Source: an uncultured Spongiibacteraceae bacterium
GTDB lineage: Bacteria; Pseudomonadota; Gammaproteobacteria; Pseudomonadales; CAMLJR01
Length of the DNA: 32,874 nucleotides
Reading direction: 5' to 3'
Assembly: GCA_946480345.1 (NCBI GenBank)
Contig: CAMLJR010000010.1
Span: 1 to 32,874 of the forward strand
Part shown: positions 26,956 through 32,874 of the stretch, piece by piece
How positions within the stretch are numbered: the first letter of the stretch is position 1
Layout: every line of letters begins with the position of its first letter
Notes under the pieces: model-generated
What the model was told of the DNA's origin: nothing
Database searches by the model: none
The model's input: the letters and a program-made list of their open reading frames with translations, nothing else
Program-made: the position numbers and the translations under genes

Positions 26956-27627
26956 TCATTCGCCGTAAGGCGCGCCGCCTTGTAATTCCTGGCACAGCGC
27001 CAACAGCAATAATCGTTGCGTGGGCGGTAGCTCGGCAAACGAAATGCCATAGCCCATGGGGTAGTCGGCATTTTTCTCATCGCGGCCAAATGAGCGTTTC
27101 ACTTCGCCCCGTAATTCGAGGGCATGCTCCATACCCGCCACCATTACCTTGGCGGAAAGTTGAACGGTACTCACCGTCGAGTTCAATTCCTTTTCCAAAT
27201 TGATACGAGCGCCCTGTAGGCTGATATCGCAGAAACGCCCCCGCAGGCGTGCGGTGGTGATTCCTTGAGCCGACAGCGCCATCAGCGAAAGCTGCGTATC
27301 GATGGTAAATCGCGGATACCTACGCAATGGCTCAAGATGAACATCGTGGGGCCAGGTGAAATGCAGATACGAATACGGCTCTTCGCAAATTGATCGGATC
27401 AACGCCGAAAAACTGACGATACCCATTTGCAGCGCGAATTTGCCTTCGACCTTACCGCCTTCGCGCAACAACACCTGCGGCGGCTTTTTCGGCAGGTACA
27501 CCAATACCGATTCGCCCGGACGATAGCCGAGCAGCGATGCATCGCTCGGATAACGTTTGTAATCCAGCCCGATAAAATTGAGCTGCATTCGCGTTGCAAC
27601 AGGTAATCGGAGATCGGCAAATTCCAT
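26956..27627 (-). CDS. YcgR-like PilZ domain protein, second of a tandem pair
   Basis: 223 residues. The N-terminal half (about 1-100) is a YcgR-N-like beta domain (GYRPGESVLVYLPKKPP, VSFSALI), and the C-terminal half is a PilZ domain with the c-di-GMP signature RxxxR (Arg102-Arg106, RRYPR) and DxSxxG (Asp134, Ser136, Gly139). It should bind cyclic di-GMP, and YcgR relatives adjust flagellar motility or other surface behaviour. It lies 104 bp after the other PilZ gene on the same strand; the R and D motifs occur at almost the same residue numbers in both, which indicates tandem duplication followed by divergence. No flagellar genes are in the window. Confidence 0.88.
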   Translation of the reverse strand: MEFADLRLPVATRMQLNFIGLDYKRYPSDASLLGYRPGESVLVYLPKKPPQVLLREGGKVEGKFALQMGIVSFSALIRSICEEPYSYLHFTWPHDVHLEPLRRYPRFTIDTQLSLMALSAQGITTARLRGRFCDISLQGARINLEKELNSTVSTVQLSAKVMVAGMEHALELRGEVKRSFGRDEKNADYPMGYGISFAELPPTQRLLLLALCQELQGGAPYGE

Positions 27628-27731
27628 ATTGAGGCAATCGCTTATGGTTAGAAAACGGACGCGGACATTCTAGTCCACATCAGAACATACTGAGAACGCT
27701 AATCCCGCGAATTTTAAAAGGTACTGTTAGC

Positions 27732-28397
27732 TTAAATCTGCGCACCGTAACGCTGAACCATGTTGAACACAAACGCATACAACAGCACGCGCTTGTCTTC
27801 ATCGAGCATCGTAAATTCGAGCCCACAAGCATGGGGGTATTCACTAGCGCTATCGGATGCGACGCATGTGCGGATGACCCCGGTGAGCATAATCTCGCGC
27901 GCAATATCATCGAGCGTCAATTGCACATGCACTGCCAACTCATCGCCCACCGCTCCCAGCGGCGCGGCAGAAGCCAATTTCATGCCGTTGACGCTCATAT
28001 CGATAATGCGCGCCTGCTGCATTTCAAGATGATCTTCCGCGAGAAGGTTCGTGACTTGCGCCTGCACTTCGACACTCACGCGCACTGCCGAGCGAACATT
28101 ACGCACCTGCAGCGCATCCGGATAACTCAAATGCAGATACGCAAATGGCTCGTGATGCAGCGATTGGATTTGACTGGAAAAAGTGACAATGCCTGTTGGG
28201 CTGGCAAGCGATATGGCAACCCTGGCGCCGACGCGAATGGCGTTATTATCGCCTTCCGTTGCTGGCAGGCTCACCAACAGGGACCGCGGTGGATAGCTGC
28301 CGATAAATTTGCACGCTAATGCACTTTGCGTTGGGCCGCCGGCGATCACAACCTTCATCCGGGTACCCGGCAGTAATTTAAGATCATCGAAACGCAT
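27732..28397 (-). CDS. YcgR-like PilZ domain protein, first of a tandem pair
   Basis: 221 residues from the ATG at 28397, preceded by CAGGGA about 4 nt away; the open frame reaches 28502 but the extra 35 residues do not resemble the family. YcgR-like N-terminal domain (PPRSLLVSLPATEG, GIVTFSSQIQSLHHEPFAYLHL) and a PilZ domain with RxxxR (Arg102-Arg106, VRSAVR) and DxSxxG (Asp133, Ser135, Gly138). Both c-di-GMP motifs are intact. Divergent from glpE across about 115 bp. Confidence 0.88.
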   Translation of the reverse strand: MRFDDLKLLPGTRMKVVIAGGPTQSALACKFIGSYPPRSLLVSLPATEGDNNAIRVGARVAISLASPTGIVTFSSQIQSLHHEPFAYLHLSYPDALQVRNVRSAVRVSVEVQAQVTNLLAEDHLEMQQARIIDMSVNGMKLASAAPLGAVGDELAVHVQLTLDDIAREIMLTGVIRTCVASDSASEYPHACGLEFTMLDEDKRVLLYAFVFNMVQRYGAQI

Positions 28398-28513
28398 GGT
28401 GTCCCTGCCTGAACTTATTTTTATTTGAACGACGGGTTTTGCCGGAGTATAGCAAGAGCACATGAGGCTTTGCCCTGATAACATCCACGCCGCCAACCTC
28501 ACTGGAGTCCGCT

Positions 28514-28834
28514 ATGGCGACTTTTCAACGACTTGCCGCGCAACAGGCAAAATTGCTTTTTGAGAACCCCAATACGCAATTAATCGATATCCGCGACGCG
28601 GCCAGTTTCGCGCAGGGGCACATTGAACGTGCGCAACGAATCGATAACGAGAACGTTTCGAATTTTCTAGATGCGGCAGATAAATCCGCGCCGCTGGTCG
28701 TCTGCTGTTATCACGGTATCAGCAGTCAAAACACGGCGCAGTTTTTTGCGGAACAAGGATTTAGTGAAGTGTACAGTCTCGATGGCGGCTTCGAAGGGTG
28801 GCGAAGCCAGTTTCCGGATGCCGCCAGCGATTAG
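28514..28834 (+). CDS. glpE: Thiosulfate sulfurtransferase GlpE (single-domain rhodanese)
   Basis: 106 residues, one rhodanese domain. The active-site loop is CCYHGISS with the persulfide cysteine at Cys65, as in E. coli GlpE, and the front motif LIDIRDAASFAQGHIERA and the closing SLDGGFEGWR are canonical. It transfers sulfane sulfur from thiosulfate to thiol acceptors in the cytoplasm. GGAG lies 7 nt before the ATG. The gene is immediately convergent with sppA: the two stop codons abut with no spacer. Confidence 0.93.
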   Translation: MATFQRLAAQQAKLLFENPNTQLIDIRDAASFAQGHIERAQRIDNENVSNFLDAADKSAPLVVCCYHGISSQNTAQFFAEQGFSEVYSLDGGFEGWRSQFPDAASD

Positions 28835-30685
28835 TTAAAATCGCGCACAGATTTCGCAATATACATACATCGCTTTCGGATCGTTCAAGCGCGCAAAATT
28901 TTGAACTTCTGCGATCAATGGCTTTATCGGCGACCATGCGGCGGCAGCTGCGGTGAAGAAATCAACGCTTGTCTTTGGCTTGAAATAAATCATCGCACCG
29001 CTCAGCTGCTGCAGAAACATTTCCGGAACGCTGCGCGGGGGTTCGATCCACTCAGCATCGTAATGTTTCAGCTGCGCCCGCGCGGCGGCTGATTTAATCG
29101 CCGCGTTCAAATCGCCGATTTTATCGACCAAACCATTTTGCAATGCATCGCTGCCGGACCATATTTGGCCCTGTCCGATTTTGTCGACCGCCGCAACTTC
29201 GATCTCGCGACCATCCGCGACCACTTTCAAAAAGCGTTGATAGCCGTTATCGATATTGCTTTGAATTGTGCGGGCGACGGCGGGGTGTAACGGACGATCG
29301 ATGCGCATGGCGCCGGCCATATTTGTGGTACCAACACCATCGGTATGCACACCTAATTTATCGAGGGAGTTCTCCAGCGTAGGGAATGCGCCAAATATTC
29401 CAATAGAGCCGGTAATCGTTCCGGAGGTTGCCCATATTTCATCGGCTGGCGCCGCGATCCAATAACCGCCCGAGGCCGCCACGCTGCTCATCGATACCAC
29501 CAGCGGCTTGCCTGCGCGTTGGAGCGATAACAGTTCCTGCCGAATGATTTCAGAAGCAAATGCGCTACCGCCGCCACTATCGATACGCAGTACAACTGCT
29601 TTGATATGGTCGTCATCACGCGCCTGCCGAATTAAATTCGCCAACGTGTCGCCGCCAATCTGCCCGGCCTGTTGTTCACCATCGAGAATCATGCCGCTGG
29701 CGACGAGCACTCCGACTTTATCGCTGGCGCTCCCCGCTTTGTGATGCCGAGCAACGGTCACATAATCGCGAAAATCGATGCCACGAAAATAACCATCCTC
29801 ATCCGCGCCGACTTGCTCGACAAGCCAATCATTCATTTGCTCCCGCGTCTTCAGCTCATCAATGAAACGCCAATCGAGCGCGGCCTTAGCACTGTCGCCC
29901 TGTACTGCGGCAAAAATCGAATCGATATTTTCGACGTATTCATCAATTTTCTCCGGCGCAAGCGGACGTCGCGCTGCAACAGTATTTTTGTACTGCTGCC
30001 ATAACGAATCGAGCCAAATGCGGTGATTTGCTTTCACCTCGTTCGACATGTCATTACGCGTGAACGGCTCAACTGCCGATTTGTAGGTGCCTACTCGGAA
30101 TACATGAACATTCACGTGTAACTTATCGAGCGCCTCCTTGAAATAATTTGTGTAAATGCCGAAGCCTTCCAGCGCAACCTGACCCAATGGATTCATGAAA
30201 ACCTTATCGGCTTGAGCAGCCAACAGATACTGATCCTGGGTAAAGCTATCACCCACCGCGACCACGCTTTTTTTGTGGTCGCGAAAACGTTGAATCGCGG
30301 CGCTTAACTCCTCAGTTTTGCTGATACCGCCGTGCTCGAGCGCGTCAGTTTGCAATACGATCATTTTGATGCGGTCGTCTGTCGCAGCCGCATCAATCGC
30401 ATCCACCACGTCCGATAATAATGTTTCGGGCGGCATATCGTTGTTGGCCATCAAATGAGTCAATGGATCAACGTAACTAATTTGATCGACCAACACGCCC
30501 GAGGGATTAATAACGAGAGCGCTGCCTGCTGGCACCAACGGCGCTTCACTCTGAAAGACTCCAATCAGAACAATAATTAGCAATAGCAAAAAAATTAGAT
30601 TGAATACAAAGCGGCGCAATGAATCGAGCAGCCCCCACCAAAACAGAAAAAACCGCTTAACCAAGCCAGGACGTTTTTGTTCCAC
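28835..30685 (-). CDS. sppA: Signal peptide peptidase SppA, long (67K) form
   Basis: Membrane-anchored protease that degrades cleaved signal peptides. The open frame extends to 30808, but a GTG at 30685 with AAAGAGGA 6 nt upstream gives 616 residues (E. coli 618) with a basic N-terminus and a single membrane anchor (FVFNLIFLLLLIIVLIGVF). Two tandem peptidase S49 domains follow. By comparison with E. coli, the catalytic Lys is Lys202 (RVGTYKSAVEPF) and the nucleophile is Ser405 (SVAASGGYWIA). It is preceded on the same strand by the DUF2069 gene (31-bp gap). Confidence 0.93.
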   Translation of the reverse strand: MEQKRPGLVKRFFLFWWGLLDSLRRFVFNLIFLLLLIIVLIGVFQSEAPLVPAGSALVINPSGVLVDQISYVDPLTHLMANNDMPPETLLSDVVDAIDAAATDDRIKMIVLQTDALEHGGISKTEELSAAIQRFRDHKKSVVAVGDSFTQDQYLLAAQADKVFMNPLGQVALEGFGIYTNYFKEALDKLHVNVHVFRVGTYKSAVEPFTRNDMSNEVKANHRIWLDSLWQQYKNTVAARRPLAPEKIDEYVENIDSIFAAVQGDSAKAALDWRFIDELKTREQMNDWLVEQVGADEDGYFRGIDFRDYVTVARHHKAGSASDKVGVLVASGMILDGEQQAGQIGGDTLANLIRQARDDDHIKAVVLRIDSGGGSAFASEIIRQELLSLQRAGKPLVVSMSSVAASGGYWIAAPADEIWATSGTITGSIGIFGAFPTLENSLDKLGVHTDGVGTTNMAGAMRIDRPLHPAVARTIQSNIDNGYQRFLKVVADGREIEVAAVDKIGQGQIWSGSDALQNGLVDKIGDLNAAIKSAAARAQLKHYDAEWIEPPRSVPEMFLQQLSGAMIYFKPKTSVDFFTAAAAAWSPIKPLIAEVQNFARLNDPKAMYVYCEICARF

Positions 30686-30716
30686 CACCAATCCTCTTTG
30701 AAGATTTGTCTTTTGA

Positions 30717-31088
30717 TCAGGCCGCGGCGCGATTTGCACGCGCACGCCAACGCAATGACAAAAGCGCGCCAAGAAACAGCGTAATCGATGCGAATAAATG
30801 CAAGCCATCTAATAGGCGCGGTTGCGGCACCGCAACTGCGATCACTGCCTGCGCGAAATACAATAACGAAACGAAGCTCAACCAGGCATAACTGTTAACA
30901 CCGCGCCGTACGATGCCAGGCAATAAAATAAATAAAGGCAGCGATAAGGCACCCCACACTACCCAATTCGTTTGACGTCCACCCGTCGGCGCAATCAGCG
31001 TATTGATGACAATGATCGCGAGCATGATTCCCAGCGCAGCGATCGTGATGAAATGAGCGCGCCGTGCGAGTACTGCATAAGCCGTCAT
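30717..31088 (-). CDS. DUF2069 membrane protein
   Basis: 123 residues with four predicted transmembrane helices (about 12-30, 43-60, 68-85, 95-112) and a basic C-terminus (LRWRARANRAAA). It resembles DUF2069, a small integral membrane family of unknown function, often found next to an arsC-like gene in gammaproteobacteria (often with wrbA between, which is absent here). Its start overlaps the arsC-like stop by 4 bp, and sppA follows after 31 bp, so the three probably form an operon. Confidence 0.85.
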   Translation of the reverse strand: MTAYAVLARRAHFITIAALGIMLAIIVINTLIAPTGGRQTNWVVWGALSLPLFILLPGIVRRGVNSYAWLSFVSLLYFAQAVIAVAVPQPRLLDGLHLFASITLFLGALLSLRWRARANRAAA

Positions 31089-31441
31089 TGAGGGATCAAC
31101 TCAAACACATTTTCCGGCGGGCGCCCCAACACCGCGCGATCACCACCAACAACGATTGGACGCTCGATCAGCTTCGGATGTTCACTCATTGCCTTCAGCA
31201 GGGCATGCTCATCCAGACCCTCATCGGCTAGGCCTAGCGTTTTATAGTCATCCTCACTTTTCCGCAGCAGCTCGCGCGCGGTGAATCGCAACTTCCGTAA
31301 TAGCCCTTGCAGCTGAGCTGGAGTTGGTGGAGTTTCGAGATATAAAACAATGTTTGGATTCACACCGTTCTGCTCGAGCAATGCCAGAGTTTGTCGCGAT
31401 TTGCTGCAACGAGGATTGTGGTAAATAGTGATTTCCTTCAT
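31085..31441 (-). CDS. ArsC/Spx-family reductase-like protein (YfgD type)
   Basis: 118 residues from the ATG at 31441; upstream in-frame residues are not family-like. Thioredoxin-fold ArsC family protein with Cys12 in the loop YHNPRCSKSR and the C-terminal RPIVVGGDRAVLGRPPENV segment. Such chromosomal genes are annotated as arsenate reductase (glutaredoxin), but without arsB/arsR around it a real arsenate role is uncertain. First gene of the arsC-DUF2069-sppA unit, with a recognisable promoter overlapping the start of yihY. Confidence 0.9.
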   Translation of the reverse strand: MKEITIYHNPRCSKSRQTLALLEQNGVNPNIVLYLETPPTPAQLQGLLRKLRFTARELLRKSEDDYKTLGLADEGLDEHALLKAMSEHPKLIERPIVVGGDRAVLGRPPENVFELIPQ

Positions 31442-31483
31442 GAAATTCCGCCGAATTTGGCTCTGATATACTGGCTCGAACTC

Positions 31484-31511
31484 ATTATACACGGCGATTT
31501 TGCGTGACCAA
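31484..31511 (-). promoter_or_regulatory. Promoter of the arsC-like operon
   Basis: On the minus strand TTGGTC (31511-31506), 16 nt, and a perfect TATAAT (31489-31484) would start transcription around 31477, about 36 nt before the arsC-like start codon. The -35 lies inside the first codons of the divergent yihY gene. Confidence 0.5.
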
Positions 31512-32787
31512 GTCGACTACTTTTATCCGTATTCGCAATTCATTACAGTGGCAGCTGTCGCGTGATTTTTTGCTGCATCTATGGAAGCGATTTCAAAGCG
31601 ATCAATGCCTTCGCACTGCGTCGTCGCTTACCTACATGAGTTTATTTGCCGTTGTACCGTTGTTAACTGTCGGTTTCGCGATGTTGTCTGCTGTCCCCGC
31701 TTTCGCAAAAAGCGGCATAGTCGTGCAGGATTTTGTGTTTTCTCATTTTCTGCCCAGTACCGGGCAAGAAATTCAAAGTTATTTAATGCAATTTTCTACT
31801 CAAGCCAAACGGCTCACCGGTATCGGCATTGCGTTTTTGGGTGTCACTGCAATAACCATGCTGATAACGATCGAAAAAGAATTCAATGCGATTTGGCGGA
31901 TACGCGATAACCGGAAAGGGCTCAGCAGTTTTCTACGTTACTGGGCAATTTTGAGCCTAGGCCCCCTATGCGTCGGTCTAGCGATTGCGATCAGCACTTA
32001 TCTCGCATCTTTTAAACTTCTGACTCAAGTAGATGCTTTTGGCATTCAGAAATTCTTATTCGTTATTACGCCTTTCTTCTTGACCGGTGCCGCGTTCACG
32101 CTGCTGTTTGCTGCGGTACCGAACTGTCGAGTGCCGATCAAACATGCATTGATCGGAGGATTCATTAGCGCTTTATGTTTCGAAATCGCCAAATATGTTT
32201 TTGCTCGCGTCATGGCTAATGCTAGTTATCAGCTGGTCTACGGCACATTCGCAGCGATTCCGCTGTTTTTATTATGGATTTATACGTCATGGGTGATTGT
32301 TCTAGCTGGCGCCGAACTGGTGTATGCCATTTCAAATTACAGTGGCCGCGATAGCCATCTACCGGATCTAATGGCTGGTCTCGCGGTTTTGCAGATATTG
32401 TGGCGGAAACATCAACACGGCGCGGTTATGAGCGATCGCGAAATTCTCAGACGACATTATTTGTTCGACCGATACACGTTGGCCGGCGAACATTGGAGCA
32501 GTTTGCGCGATAAATTAATTGCAGCGGGGCTCATAAAAACCAGCACTAACGGCGACTACATTCTCGGCCGTGACTTACATCAGTACATGCTGTGGGATTT
32601 ATATAAGCTTCTTACTCCACACACAGAGTTTCCAGACTATCTATCGACAATCGAAGCATCGTGGTTTAGAGAGTCAGTTGCACTATTTACTGATTTGAAC
32701 GCGCAACAATCCGAAAGCTTGCGAGTATCGCTCGGCAGATTATTCGAACAGCCGCAAAAGGAAGATCAATTAACCGAGGCAAATTAG
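31504..32787 (+). CDS. YihY/BrkB family membrane protein with C-terminal extension
   Basis: 427 residues, much longer than E. coli YihY (about 290) but like the long pseudomonad form. The N-terminal 290 residues hold six hydrophobic helices and the family motifs TASSLTYMSLFAVVPLL and YGTFAAIPLFLLWIYTSW; once called ribonuclease BN, the family is now regarded as an inner-membrane protein of unknown role. The C-terminal 130 residues are soluble and look like a winged-helix-type domain (GAVMSDREILRRHYLFD, LRDKLIAAGLIKTSTNGDYILG). The start is GTG with a poor ribosome-binding site; no better in-frame start fits. Confidence 0.9.
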   Translation: MTKSTTFIRIRNSLQWQLSRDFLLHLWKRFQSDQCLRTASSLTYMSLFAVVPLLTVGFAMLSAVPAFAKSGIVVQDFVFSHFLPSTGQEIQSYLMQFSTQAKRLTGIGIAFLGVTAITMLITIEKEFNAIWRIRDNRKGLSSFLRYWAILSLGPLCVGLAIAISTYLASFKLLTQVDAFGIQKFLFVITPFFLTGAAFTLLFAAVPNCRVPIKHALIGGFISALCFEIAKYVFARVMANASYQLVYGTFAAIPLFLLWIYTSWVIVLAGAELVYAISNYSGRDSHLPDLMAGLAVLQILWRKHQHGAVMSDREILRRHYLFDRYTLAGEHWSSLRDKLIAAGLIKTSTNGDYILGRDLHQYMLWDLYKLLTPHTEFPDYLSTIEASWFRESVALFTDLNAQQSESLRVSLGRLFEQPQKEDQLTEAN

Positions 32788-32811
32788 CACTGCCATCTAA
32801 ACCTATTAAAA

Positions 32812-32840
32812 GCCCTCGGGTTAATGCAGCAGGGCGTTTT
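32812..32840 (+). terminator. Probable terminator of yihY
   Basis: GCCCT (32812-32816) pairs with AGGGC (32831-32835) around a 14-nt loop, followed by GTTTT. Preceding A residues could extend the pairing. A short stem with a large loop, so moderate support only. The last 35 bases of the window show no further feature. Confidence 0.5.
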
Positions 32841-32874
32841 GATTGAGGTGCCGCCGATTTCGCCCCACAAACAA

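Overview
This window reads as chromosome of a gammaproteobacterium. The complex I operon has the fused nuoCD gene and the E. coli/Pseudomonas-type subunits, including the extra Fe-S (N7) ligands in NuoG. It also carries glpE, sppA, a DUF2069 gene, an arsC-like gene and a long yihY. A Pseudomonadales/Cellvibrionales-like lineage is my best guess; no rRNA or other decisive marker is present.

Layout. (1) 1-1.8 kb: a DUF4382 lipoprotein gene (minus) diverges from a periplasmic FKBP-type prolyl isomerase gene (plus). (2) 1.8-16.9 kb: the complete 13-gene NADH:quinone oxidoreductase operon nuoA-B-CD-E-F-G-H-I-J-K-L-M-N, all on the minus strand and closed by a bidirectional terminator shared with the FKBP gene. 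(3) 17.0-20.8 kb: a compact minus-strand cluster for a tryptophan-tryptophylquinone (TTQ) amine dehydrogenase of aralkylamine (aromatic amine) type, in the order aauB-E-D-A followed by two monohaem c-type cytochromes, with its own strong terminator just before the nuo promoter region. A secreted VOC/glyoxalase-fold protein diverges from it across an intergenic region holding a perfect inverted repeat that overlaps a consensus -35. (4) 21.7-22.7 kb: tRNA-Ser(CGA) and two small uncharacterised genes. (5) 22.7-24.7 kb: leuA (long form) behind a leader with leucine-rich mini-ORFs, alternative hairpins and a hairpin that sequesters the leuA ribosome-binding site, which looks like attenuation control. 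(6) 24.7-32.9 kb: Nudix hydrolase, cardiolipin synthase, two tandem PilZ paralogues, glpE, an arsC-like/DUF2069/sppA operon and a divergent yihY.

How it fits together. The amine dehydrogenase would oxidise primary (probably aromatic) amines in the periplasm and pass electrons to c-type cytochromes; complex I next door feeds the same respiratory chain from NADH. The accessory part is the aau cluster. It has the enzyme subunits and the AauD/AauE maturation factors but no mauG-type dihaem gene in this window. One of its two cytochromes lacks any plausible axial methionine, so it is a candidate for a non-standard role, possibly in cofactor maturation. The other main novelty is the leuA leader region.
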